Counted from the stretch's first letter, positions 7,951 through 15,327 are shown. The stretch is DNA of 16,636 nucleotides from Bacillota bacterium (GCA_023392515.1 JAEVYX010000099.1:1-16636), one strand, 5' to 3'. Program-made: numbers and translations. Notes: generated by a model from the letters alone, not told the origin.

Positions 7951-7968
7951 TATGGCTGCCATGAAAAA

Positions 7969-8379
7969 TCAGATAATATACTTGCGGATGTATTCGGGCA
8001 GCAGCTCCGGGTCCTCGCTGACGGACAGCACAAACGCTACGCCATGGCGATCGCAAAGCCCTTCCATCCGTTCAAAAAACCATTGCATCTGGCTGAGGTC
8101 CGCTTTTACAAGCTTCAAAAAAGCATCGATAAAGATGGTGCCCACATCGAAGTTCTGGGCCAGCATCCCGCACAAAAAGCCCAGGAACATCTCCGGACCT
8201 AAAATACCGTATTCGCCGGCGTTAATGAACCGCACTTCATGACGAAGATCAAACATGTAGCGATTGTCGTCATCGATAAACAGCACGTCGCTTTTTGAAT
8301 CTTTAATGGAATGGTTGGCTAAATCAATGATGCGCTTGGTTTTGCCAGACCCCTTTTTTCCGGAAATGATTTGGATCAT
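7969..8379 (-). CDS. Small P-loop NTPase-like protein, function unknown
   Basis: A 136-residue cytoplasmic protein that is essentially one P-loop domain. Walker A is GKKGSGKT (residues 7-14). A hydrophobic strand ending in acidic residues, VLFIDDDN, follows at about 32-39, and VGTIFIDAF further on could be Walker B. The late strand VAFVLSVSED could carry a sensor residue. Small proteins like this in Clostridia are often labelled 'ATP-binding' or 'twitching motility PilT', but nothing here supports a pilus role: it lacks the PilT hexamer domains. The thymidine-kinase-like arrangement (P-loop, then an IDD strand) is another possible relationship. Start ATG 8379 has AAGGAGG 9 nt upstream. It has its own promoter overlapping the addB stop and its own terminator, so it is expressed independently of addB. 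Confidence 0.75.
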   Translation of the reverse strand: MIQIISGKKGSGKTKRIIDLANHSIKDSKSDVLFIDDDNRYMFDLRHEVRFINAGEYGILGPEMFLGFLCGMLAQNFDVGTIFIDAFLKLVKADLSQMQWFFERMEGLCDRHGVAFVLSVSEDPELLPEYIRKYII

Positions 8380-8417
8380 GGGGAAACGCCTCCTTTGCCT
8401 ATTTTCCTCTGGATGTT

Positions 8418-8446
8418 ATTATAGCGTATTCTTTCCTTTTATGCAA
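8418..8446 (-). promoter_or_regulatory. Promoter of the small P-loop gene
   Basis: On the minus strand a perfect -10, TATAAT (8423-8418), lies 17 nt after TTGCAT (8446-8441). It lies 39 nt upstream of ATG 8379 and overlaps the last codons and stop of addB. Confidence 0.68.
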
Positions 8447-11400
8447 TCGCCACTCCCAGGAAAACCGCCGGGGGTGAGTGCGGCGCGAAGGTCTTCCATG
8501 GTGAGGGGCGCAAGCATTCTGGGCCGGGCGCCGGGAAGCCTCGGGTCCCACCGGCAAATGGTTGCATATTCGCAATACTCGCAGGCATTCAGGGTTCCTG
8601 TTCTTACGGGAGCAATATCAATACGGCCTTGGCGCATGGCTCCGGCCAGCGCCTGGGCGGTATCCTTCGCATGTGCAAGCAGCGCGTTCATCTGCTCAAG
8701 GGTCAGTGCCAAAGCGTTCTGCTTGGGGGTACCGTCCTTTTTAAGGGGATTACCCAGGCTGAAGCCTTCTTCCTGATGGTCCATGGCCCTGGTAATCTGG
8801 ACATCGGCCAGGGAGATGCCTTTGAGCCGCAGCTTTTCGGCAATCTTCTCTTCCGCGGCCTCGGCAAGGTCTGAGTCCACTTCTGCCAGCGGATCGTCCA
8901 CATGGAAGTAGAAGGCCCCGGCAGGCTGCGCCCCCTTTTCGGAAGGCAGCGCGGCCATCAGATACAGCAGCAATTGCATTTGCAGCCCGTACCATAATTG
9001 GGCCGGGTCCAGTTCCCGGGCACCGCTTTTATAGTCCACCACCCGGATATAAACGCCCTCGTCGCCTTGATACCGGTCCACCCGGTCGATAATGCCCCGG
9101 ACCAATGCGATGCTTCCGTCCGGCAGCGAGAGGGAAATGGGGGGCAGGATGCTTTCCGGGAACCCGAAGGATACCTCCGCCCGGCTGGGCCGGAAGCTGC
9201 TCTCTTTGGCATGCCGGGTGAACATCCAGGCCGCCCGTTGAATAATGCGGATATACCGCTGGCCCAAGGCCAGACACTGGGCATTGTCGGAAAGGGGCCC
9301 GTCCTCCCACAATTTCGTGAGGGGCTGCAAAACTTCACCCATGAGATCATTGCATTCCTGCCTGGATATTTCAGGCCAGGCTTTATGGGTTTTCGCTTTT
9401 TCGGTAAACCCGCGCATCGCCTCATGAAAGAATGTGCCCACATCCGCGGGGGCTACCGCCCATTCCTTGCGGGGAACAGGCTGCAGGCCGTAATGCACAA
9501 AATGGCGGTAAGGGCATTGGGCGTATTCCTCCAGGCGGCTGGCGGACATGGTTTGCTTTCCAAACAGCGCGGCGGCAGTTTCGGGCTTGAGAGGGTCGGC
9601 GGCAATGCGCTGGGTCAGGGCGTTCAAAATTGCCAGCGCGCTCTTTTGGTATTCCGGGCTGGATATGAGCCAGGTCCAGGCATCCAGCCAGGGGCCGGGA
9701 AGGGCTTCGGTTACGGACGTGCCATCCCATAAGGCGCTCAGGCGCAGCGCCAGGCTGTGCAATGCGGGCTCCGGAGATAGGGGCAGAATTGCGCCGGTGG
9801 GGCCGGTAACACCGCCTGACTCCACAAGCCCGGGAAACAGGCGGGAGCGAAGCTGGGTTAAAAACGCTGCCGGGCGCTGGGCCTGCCCATCCTGGGCGGC
9901 CTGGGCATGGCTTAAATATAGCCGGGCGGTGGGCAAAGACAAGGTTTTTACAAGGTCCACTCGCGCCATCAGGTCGCGGCCCTCATCGGTCAGCCCCAGG
10001 GGTGAACCGGAGGCCTGCTCCAGGCTGAGCCGTTCCTCGTCCCGGAGCAGGCTCCCGCCTTCCTTGTGCAAAAGCCCGTCCTGCAGGCCCAGGGCAAACA
10101 GCACCTGCACGGTGCCGGGCATGGCATGGCCGATTTCACCCAGCAGCACTGCGCCGGGAGTGGGGGGAAGGGAGCTGAGCTGGCCTGCGGCAAAGCCGGC
10201 CTCCAGCCAGGATGCCACATGGGCGGATGGGGCTCGTGACCCCGCAAGCAGGTCATGCATCTGGTCCAGCGTGCCCAGTATGAACTGCCAAACCTGGCGG
10301 TTTTGCGACGCCTGGGCAGCCATGTTGAGGGATAAAAGCCGTTCCTCATCCCTTTGCAGGGTTTCGTAGGCGTTAACCTGCTCCAGCAGGGAAAAAATGG
10401 CGCGCAGGGAGTCTGTGGCCTCCCTGGCTTCCCGCAAGGCGTTCCGCAGCGTTTCCAAAGGGGCGATAAGGGCCTGCCGGGCCGGCTCCATGGCGGCGAT
10501 TTCTTCCGGATTTCCCCGGGTGAAGGGCTTGCGCCACCTGTCCCCGCTGATCCCATAGGCCAAGGCATAGTTTTCCAGTTGATAGCATGCTTCCAAAGGA
10601 AGGGGGGCATACCCTGATTTTACCACAGTCAGCACATCGCTTCGCAAATAGCCCCGGGTGGCAGCGCGAAGGCTGAATAAAAGAAACCGGATCAGCCCAT
10701 GGGATATGGCAGGGGTTTTTTCCTCCAGGTAAAAGGGAATGCGGTAGCTGGAGAAAACCGCATGCAGTATGTTTCCGTAGGCATCCATACTGCCTGCCAC
10801 CACGGCCATCTCCTGCCAGGGAATCCCCTGTTTGTGAAGCAGCATGAGATGGGCTGCCGCTTGATGCACCTCCGCATAGGGGTTGGGTGCGGCGTGCAGA
10901 AAAATACCCTCCGGCGGGCCCTGATAGGCTTTTGCGGGATAGGCGAACAGGTTCTCTTCCAAATGGGCGATCGCCGGCGCGCTGGCAAGCGGGGTAAAAG
11001 GCAGGTAAGTCCATTGATAGGGAATGCCCGCAGCCTTCAGCAATTGGGAAAATCGCACCGCACTTTTTCGCACCGGCCGGAACAGGTGCCCATCCCGTGC
11101 GGTGGGCCGGTCCATCAACAGCGCCACGGTTAATTTTGCGCACAAAACCGCGGCCTGTGTAAGCAGTCTGCAAAAGGCGGGGGGGAGAATATCAAAGCCG
11201 TACACGAATACGCAGGCATCCTGGCACAGGCCGCTTTTGGCGAGCCTGTTCACAGCTTCTGCCTGCACGTCCTCTCCGTCTACAAACCGGCCGGAGAGCT
11301 GTTCTTCATACCCCGCCCAAGCCAGCGCCATATCGGAAAACTTCAGGCGCTGCGTGCCTTGGGGCAGGGTTTCGGCATAGCTTGACAGCATCTCAGGGGT

Positions 11401-11796
11401 CATGTTGCCCCGCTTGAAATCCGCAATCAGGGTGCTGAGTTTTTCCACAAAACCCCTTTGACCCGTTGCCCGCGCATAATAGGTCAGCTTATTTTTCGCC
11501 GACAGAAGGGAGCGGCTCAGGGCAATCTGCTTGCCCCGGGTGTCGATGGGCACCCGGCCGTCGGTGCCCGCAGCGTCAAATATCCGCTGGGTGAGCCGGG
11601 AGGGGGACAATACCTGAATGTTGAAAAAGCCCGGGAGGGAAAGGCGCTGGATAAGCTCCAGCTCCGCCTGCAGGGTATACTGCTCCGGCACCAGCAAAAG
11701 GCAGGGGAATCCCTTGCGGTAAGCGGCGCCAACCTGAGCAATGATTTCGGGCAGAAGCCGGTGGGCCCGGCCCCCCAGCAGGATGACTTTTTCCAT
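8419..11796 (-). CDS. addB: AddB, ATP-dependent helicase/nuclease subunit B
   Basis: A 1125-residue subunit of the AddAB complex, which resects double-strand DNA ends for recombination (the Gram-positive counterpart of RecBCD). The C-terminal RecB-family nuclease is intact: GTFFHEAM, GIIDRVD with Asp904, and VVDYKSG with Asp921 and Lys923. The four cysteines that bind the 4Fe-4S cluster are in the AddB arrangement: Cys761 (QCPYRHF), then Cys1072, Cys1075 and Cys1081 (CEYCEYATIC). The N-terminus has the AddB pattern LLLVPEQYTLQAELELI and SPSRL, but the place of the Walker A loop reads GGRAHRLLPE, without the GKT/GKS lysine. Start ATG 11796 follows GGGAGGG at 6 nt. The partner gene addA, normally next to addB, is not here: the gene after addB is the small P-loop protein. 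It has its own strong promoter. Confidence 0.93.
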   Translation of the reverse strand: MEKVILLGGRAHRLLPEIIAQVGAAYRKGFPCLLLVPEQYTLQAELELIQRLSLPGFFNIQVLSPSRLTQRIFDAAGTDGRVPIDTRGKQIALSRSLLSAKNKLTYYARATGQRGFVEKLSTLIADFKRGNMTPEMLSSYAETLPQGTQRLKFSDMALAWAGYEEQLSGRFVDGEDVQAEAVNRLAKSGLCQDACVFVYGFDILPPAFCRLLTQAAVLCAKLTVALLMDRPTARDGHLFRPVRKSAVRFSQLLKAAGIPYQWTYLPFTPLASAPAIAHLEENLFAYPAKAYQGPPEGIFLHAAPNPYAEVHQAAAHLMLLHKQGIPWQEMAVVAGSMDAYGNILHAVFSSYRIPFYLEEKTPAISHGLIRFLLFSLRAATRGYLRSDVLTVVKSGYAPLPLEACYQLENYALAYGISGDRWRKPFTRGNPEEIAAMEPARQALIAPLETLRNALREAREATDSLRAIFSLLEQVNAYETLQRDEERLLSLNMAAQASQNRQVWQFILGTLDQMHDLLAGSRAPSAHVASWLEAGFAAGQLSSLPPTPGAVLLGEIGHAMPGTVQVLFALGLQDGLLHKEGGSLLRDEERLSLEQASGSPLGLTDEGRDLMARVDLVKTLSLPTARLYLSHAQAAQDGQAQRPAAFLTQLRSRLFPGLVESGGVTGPTGAILPLSPEPALHSLALRLSALWDGTSVTEALPGPWLDAWTWLISSPEYQKSALAILNALTQRIAADPLKPETAAALFGKQTMSASRLEEYAQCPYRHFVHYGLQPVPRKEWAVAPADVGTFFHEAMRGFTEKAKTHKAWPEISRQECNDLMGEVLQPLTKLWEDGPLSDNAQCLALGQRYIRIIQRAAWMFTRHAKESSFRPSRAEVSFGFPESILPPISLSLPDGSIALVRGIIDRVDRYQGDEGVYIRVVDYKSGARELDPAQLWYGLQMQLLLYLMAALPSEKGAQPAGAFYFHVDDPLAEVDSDLAEAAEEKIAEKLRLKGISLADVQITRAMDHQEEGFSLGNPLKKDGTPKQNALALTLEQMNALLAHAKDTAQALAGAMRQGRIDIAPVRTGTLNACEYCEYATICRWDPRLPGARPRMLAPLTMEDLRAALTPGGFPGSGDCIKGKNTL

Positions 11797-11815
11797 GGCA
11801 AACCCTCCCATCCGT

Positions 11816-11844
11816 ATTATGCCACAGGGGGGACAGGCCGTCAA
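11816..11844 (-). promoter_or_regulatory. Promoter of addB
   Basis: On the minus strand TTGACG (11844-11839) and CATAAT (11821-11816) are separated by exactly 17 nt. The predicted transcript start gives a leader of only about 10-15 nt before ATG 11796, enough for the GGGAGGG ribosome site. It is divergent from the metallophosphoesterase promoter. Confidence 0.68.
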
Positions 11845-11851
11845 ATGGGGC

Positions 11852-11880
11852 TTTCAAAACATGGAAAGTTGGGGTATCAT
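11852..11880 (+). promoter_or_regulatory. Candidate promoter of the metallophosphoesterase-mnmE operon
   Basis: TATCAT (11875-11880, 5/6 match to the -10) lies 17 nt after a weak TTTCAA (11852-11857), 32 nt before the TTG start. It is back to back with the addB promoter, with the two -35 elements 7 nt apart, so the pair could compete for or share a regulator. Confidence 0.5.
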
Positions 11881-11912
11881 AGACGGGAAAGTGGAAAAAA
11901 GGAGGGACAGCG

Positions 11913-12740
11913 TTGCGCCTTTTGATCATGACGGACATTCATGCCAACGCCCCGGCCCTTCTGGCTGTTTTGAAGGAAGCACAAAGCCGGGGGGCGCAAG
12001 GGTATATTTCCCTGGGTGACCAGATTAATTTTGGCCCCAGCCCCCGGGAAACCATGGCTCTCCTGCACGATTGGAATGTGCGGCTGCTGCTTGGCAACCA
12101 TGAGGAGCGAATCCTCCGGATGCGGGCCGGGGAACAGGCCCTTTTCACGGATTACAACTGGTCCATGCTCCGCTGGACGGCCGGCCAGGTGGGGGAGTTT
12201 GATATGGACTTTCCCGCCCAATGGCGGCAGGAAAACATGCTGCTCACCCATGCGGTGCCCGGCAGCCTGAATACATTGGTGACGCCCAAGGATAAAGGGG
12301 TTATGGAGGATATCCTTGTAGGTCTGGATGCGCAATGGCTGGTATGCGGTCATAACCATACCCCCTGGCAGTACCGGCTGGGGGATAAACAGTTCGTAAA
12401 TCCCGGCAGCCTGGGCATGCTGGAGGATGGCCGGGGCAGCCGCGCCGCATATGCTATGTGGGAAGATGGGCAGGTGCAGGTTTATGAAACGGCCTATGAC
12501 CCCTCCGGGCTGAAAAGAGCCTTTGTGGAAAGCGGCCTGGCTGATGCCGCCCCGGAAATGGCCCGGGTAACGCTGGAAACCATGCTGTGGGGCCAGCCTT
12601 GGTGCTGGATTGAGCATATTCAGGATACGGCCAGGGAGGCGGGCATCTCCTGGCAGGGGCGGGAGGCTTTCCGCCTGGCGGCCGAGAGCTACGCATGGGC
12701 GGAGGATATGTCCTGCCAGCGCTTTTGGATGATGCCCTGA
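11913..12740 (+). CDS. Calcineurin-like metallophosphoesterase (YfcE/MJ0936-like)
   Basis: A 275-residue cytoplasmic protein with the complete metal-binding set of the family: D8-x-H10 (TDIHAN), GD36 in SLGDQINFG, GNHE (61-64), His113 in LLTHAVPG, and GHNH (146-149). These coordinate two metals for hydrolysis of phosphoesters; the substrate is not predictable. The segment after about residue 190 (SGLKRAFVESGL and the tryptophan-rich end) goes beyond the core fold, which is usually 160-180 residues in YfcE. Bacterial homologues with this longer C-terminal part exist, but their function is not known to me. The start is TTG 11913, with GGAGGG about 6 nt upstream; the conserved strand RLLIMTDIH begins at residue 2, which leaves no better start. 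mnmE follows after 15 nt, so the two are cotranscribed. Confidence 0.88.
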   Translation: MRLLIMTDIHANAPALLAVLKEAQSRGAQGYISLGDQINFGPSPRETMALLHDWNVRLLLGNHEERILRMRAGEQALFTDYNWSMLRWTAGQVGEFDMDFPAQWRQENMLLTHAVPGSLNTLVTPKDKGVMEDILVGLDAQWLVCGHNHTPWQYRLGDKQFVNPGSLGMLEDGRGSRAAYAMWEDGQVQVYETAYDPSGLKRAFVESGLADAAPEMARVTLETMLWGQPWCWIEHIQDTAREAGISWQGREAFRLAAESYAWAEDMSCQRFWMMP

Positions 12741-12755
12741 AAAGGAGAATGAACC

Positions 12756-14114
12756 ATGCAGTTTGAAGATACCATTGCCGCCATTGCCACGGCTGCCGGC
12801 CAGGGCGGCATTGCCATACTGCGCATCAGCGGGCCTAATGCGGAAAAGATATTGCGCGGCATTTTCCGCCCGGCAAAGGGCGAAAAGGAAACCTTCCCCT
12901 CTCACCTGATGGTATACGGCCATGTGGTGAAGGGAGAGGAAGCAATCGACGAGGCCATGGCGGTGCTTATGCGGGCTCCCCGCAGCTATACCCGGGAGGA
13001 TGTGGCGGAAATCCACATCCATGGCGGGCGGCTGATGGCTGCCCAGGCCCTGGAACTGGCCCTGGCGTCCGGCGCCAGGCAGGCGGAGCCGGGGGAGTTT
13101 ACCCGCCGGGCCTTTTTAAACGGCAGGGTCGATTTGAGCCAGGCGGAGGCGGTAATGAGCCTGATTTCCGCCGGGGGCCGGCAGGCGGCAAAGGCGGCCA
13201 TGCGGCAATTGGACGGCGGTCCCAGCCAGTTTATCCGCAAGGCGCTGGACAAGCTTTATGATCTCATGGCCGGGCTGGAAGTCGCCATCGACTACCCCGA
13301 GGAGGTGGAGGAGGAAGAGGCGACCCGCGGCCTTCGGGAGGGCATAACGGCCTTGGCAAAGGAACTGGAGGAGGCCTGCGACCAGCGGAGTGTGAAAATG
13401 CTGGCCCAGGGCATGGATGTGGTGCTGTGCGGGCGGCCCAATGTGGGGAAAAGCTCGCTTTTGAATGCCCTTTTAGGCGAGGACCGGGCCATTGTAACCG
13501 ATGTACCGGGCACTACCCGGGACACGCTTACCGGGGAGATTGAATTGAATGGCATGCCCGTCCACCTCACCGATACGGCAGGGCTTCGGGATACCCAGGA
13601 CCAGGTGGAAAAAATCGGCGTGAGCCGGGCCCAAAAGGCCATGGCCCAAGCCGATCTGGTGCTGCTGGTGCTGGATGCCGGACAGCCCCTTTCGCGGGAG
13701 GATGAGGAACTGCTGCTCAACCCGCCCAAGGGGGATTTTGCCGTAGTGCTCAACAAAAGCGATCTTGCCCCCCGGGTAACGGCGCAGGATATTTCGTCGC
13801 TTTGCCCCAGTGTGACCGTTTTAAACCTGTCCGCCAGAACGGGGGAGGGCATGGAAACCCTGAAGAATTACCTGAAAAACATGGCGGGGGATCCGTCCCG
13901 GCTGGTGCTTACCACCCAGCGCCATATAAGCGCTGCCCGCCGCGGGGCGGACAGCCTTCGCCAGGCAGCAAAAAGCCTTGCATCCGGCGTGCCCCTGGAC
14001 CTTGCCGCCGTGGATATGCGGGATGCCTTGTATGCCCTGGGGGAAATCACCGGGGATCAGGTGGAGGAACGCATACTGGATCAGGTCTTTTCCATCTTCT
14101 GCGTGGGGAAGTAA
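12756..14114 (+). CDS. mnmE: tRNA modification GTPase MnmE (TrmE)
   Basis: A 452-residue GTPase that, with MnmG, installs the (carboxymethyl)aminomethyl group at C5 of wobble U34 in tRNAs reading split codon boxes. The N-terminal folate-binding domain begins DTIAAIATAAGQGGIAILRISG and contains GEFTRRAFLNGRVDLSQAEAV (the formyl-folate dimer region). The G domain is complete: G1 GRPNVGKS (226-233), G2 PGTTRDT, G3 DTAG (273-276), G4 NKSD (333-336). The C-terminal helical end has the catalytic cysteine motif FCVGK at the very end (usual form CIGK). The length is normal for the family. AAGGAG is upstream of ATG 12756. Its frequent neighbours jag, rpmH and mnmG are not present here. A hairpin repeat follows the stop. 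Confidence 0.97.
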   Translation: MQFEDTIAAIATAAGQGGIAILRISGPNAEKILRGIFRPAKGEKETFPSHLMVYGHVVKGEEAIDEAMAVLMRAPRSYTREDVAEIHIHGGRLMAAQALELALASGARQAEPGEFTRRAFLNGRVDLSQAEAVMSLISAGGRQAAKAAMRQLDGGPSQFIRKALDKLYDLMAGLEVAIDYPEEVEEEEATRGLREGITALAKELEEACDQRSVKMLAQGMDVVLCGRPNVGKSSLLNALLGEDRAIVTDVPGTTRDTLTGEIELNGMPVHLTDTAGLRDTQDQVEKIGVSRAQKAMAQADLVLLVLDAGQPLSREDEELLLNPPKGDFAVVLNKSDLAPRVTAQDISSLCPSVTVLNLSARTGEGMETLKNYLKNMAGDPSRLVLTTQRHISAARRGADSLRQAAKSLASGVPLDLAAVDMRDALYALGEITGDQVEERILDQVFSIFCVGK

Positions 14115-14124
14115 CGGGGGAACG

Positions 14125-14156
14125 CCGGGGGAACCTTTTGAAAAAGGTTCCCCCGG
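14125..14156. repeat. 15-bp perfect hairpin repeat between convergent genes
   Basis: The arms 14125-14139 and 14142-14156 (CCGGGGGAACCTTTT and its complement) are perfectly paired with only 2 nt between them. The hairpin lies between the mnmE stop (14114) and the radical SAM stop (14179), which converge. It resembles the GC-rich-foot, A/T-tip palindromes that recur between genes in gut Clostridia, but I cannot count copies here. Neither side has a proper T-run after the stem, so whether it terminates transcription is uncertain. A GGACCCCC block and then AAAACTTT follow at 14155-14173. Confidence 0.75.
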
Positions 14157-14178
14157 ACCCCCTGGAAAACTTTGATTA

Positions 14179-15054
14179 TTAATGATCTTCCCCCTCAAAG
14201 GGCGGCGTATAAGCCGCGTCTGCCGCATCGGCAGCCTGCTCATAGCCGGGCAGGTCCAGCATCAGCATGTGGTTGCGGACCCGGTCATACTCTTTTTGTG
14301 TAATCCTCCGGTCAAGGCCGGGGATAGATACATTATTCATGGGCACATACTGGCGCATCAGGCTCACCGGAGTGCCATCGGGAAGGTTATCCTTAATCCA
14401 GTCAAGAAGCCGGATGCTTTCTCCCGTCAGCCCCGGCAGTATCAAATGGCGCACCAATGTGCCCTTTTGCATTAGCCCGTCCTTGTCATATTGGGCAGGG
14501 CCTGTTTGACGGCACATTTCCATAATGGCCTTGGCGGCAATATCAAAATAGTCCGGGGCCTTGGCGCACAGTGCGCCCATGGCCGGGGAAAAATGCTTCA
14601 AATCCGGCAGGTAAACATCCACAGCACCCTCCAGCATTTGTAGGGTTTCCACTTTTTCATAGCCGCCGGTATTCCACACGATTGGGATGCGGGGGCGGTA
14701 CAGCTCCAGCGCCTGTAGGATCGCCGGCGCAAAATGGGTTGGCGTTACCAAGTTGATATTGTGAACATCCTCATCCTCCAGGAGCCTGAAGGCTTCCGAC
14801 AATTCCTGAACCGTGATGTGCCTGCCCAACCGGCGGTGGCTGATCTCCCCGTTCTGGCAATAGGCGCAGCGCAGCACGCAGCCTGAAAAAAAGATGGTGC
14901 CGCTGCCTCTTGTCCCACTGATACAGGGCTCCTCCCAAAAGTGGGGGGCAACCCTTGCAATGACAGGATCCGTACCCATGCGGCAAAAGCCCTCCCCGGA
15001 TGCAAGGCCGCGGGGTGCGCCGCAGTTTCGGGGGCAAAGGGTGCATTGATGCAA
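14179..15054 (-). CDS. PflX-like radical SAM protein (PflA homologue, COG1313 type)
   Basis: About 291 residues. Radical SAM proteins bind a 4Fe-4S cluster and cleave S-adenosylmethionine; the three cluster cysteines are Cys59, Cys63 and Cys66 (SGCVLRCAYCQN). The N-terminus carries a second cysteine-rich motif typical of PflX-like proteins, CTLCPRNCG (Cys4, Cys7, Cys11) with Cys24 in GFCRMG, probably another metal or cluster site. Further signatures are VTPTHF, WNTGGYE and YLPDLKHF. The target is unknown: no glycyl-radical enzyme is nearby. The start is uncertain. I chose TTG 15054 (MHQCTLCPRNCG) because AAGGAAGGGG lies about 7 nt upstream and homologues often begin just before CTLCPR; TTG 15117 would add 21 residues without a convincing ribosome site. 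It converges with mnmE. Confidence 0.87.
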   Translation of the reverse strand: MHQCTLCPRNCGAPRGLASGEGFCRMGTDPVIARVAPHFWEEPCISGTRGSGTIFFSGCVLRCAYCQNGEISHRRLGRHITVQELSEAFRLLEDEDVHNINLVTPTHFAPAILQALELYRPRIPIVWNTGGYEKVETLQMLEGAVDVYLPDLKHFSPAMGALCAKAPDYFDIAAKAIMEMCRQTGPAQYDKDGLMQKGTLVRHLILPGLTGESIRLLDWIKDNLPDGTPVSLMRQYVPMNNVSIPGLDRRITQKEYDRVRNHMLMLDLPGYEQAADAADAAYTPPFEGEDH

Positions 15055-15180
15055 AAGAAAGCCCCTTCCTTGGTGAAAAATCGGGGATATCCTATCATAA
15101 CGGGCTCCTTTTGGCAATCCTGTCTATGCAGAGCATCAGCGAATTCTCATATAAACTTTTTTAACAAAAGAGAGGATACA

Positions 15181-15327
15181 CCCGAAGGTCCAGGGCGATC
15201 GGAAAGCCCTGTTCGCCCCATCAGGGGCGAATCCATATCCCTCGGTATGGTATTCAAGTTCGAATAGTAAGGATATTTCGTGCCTCACTGCACGACCAGG
15301 GCTTTCCGATCGCCCTGGACCTTCGGG
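15181..15327. repeat. 147-bp element with perfect 31-bp inverted arms and nested stems
   Basis: Arms 15181-15211 and 15297-15327 are exact reverse complements over 31 bp (the left arm begins CCCGAAGGTCCAGGGCGATC). The 85 nt between them also pair: 15212-15219 with 15224-15231 (8 bp, loop ATCA, stacked directly on the arm); 15235-15240 with 15271-15276 (6 bp), enclosing 15251-15255 with 15262-15266 (5 bp); and 15278-15283 with 15290-15295 (6 bp). All pairs are Watson-Crick, giving a four-way cloverleaf-like fold that reads the same on both strands. It lies between the divergent radical SAM and carboxypeptidase genes, upstream of both. No long direct repeat flanks it, no T-run follows either arm, and no recombinase gene is in the window. 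Confidence 0.9.

Noticed and set aside
7639..7962. Alanine-rich short frame (MAAIKAAALAAA...) running through the terminator in front of thrC, considered as a leader peptide
   Set aside because: It has no ribosome site, no threonine or isoleucine run that would explain control of thrC, and it continues 90 codons into thrC as a shadow frame.
8998..9732. Plus-strand frame of 244 codons within addB
   Set aside because: It is antisense to the conserved nuclease region of AddB, has no ribosome site and no domain.
11877..13022. Minus-strand frame of 381 codons opposite the metallophosphoesterase and mnmE
   Set aside because: It is antisense to two genes with complete motif sets, its translation has no recognisable domain, and long antisense frames are expected in GC-rich codons.
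15181..15327. Insertion sequence or tRNA-like gene
   Set aside because: There is no transposase frame and no target-site duplication beyond a few bases. The fold has four arms but lacks the tRNA consensus (no T-arm GTTCRANNC at the right place, no acceptor end).
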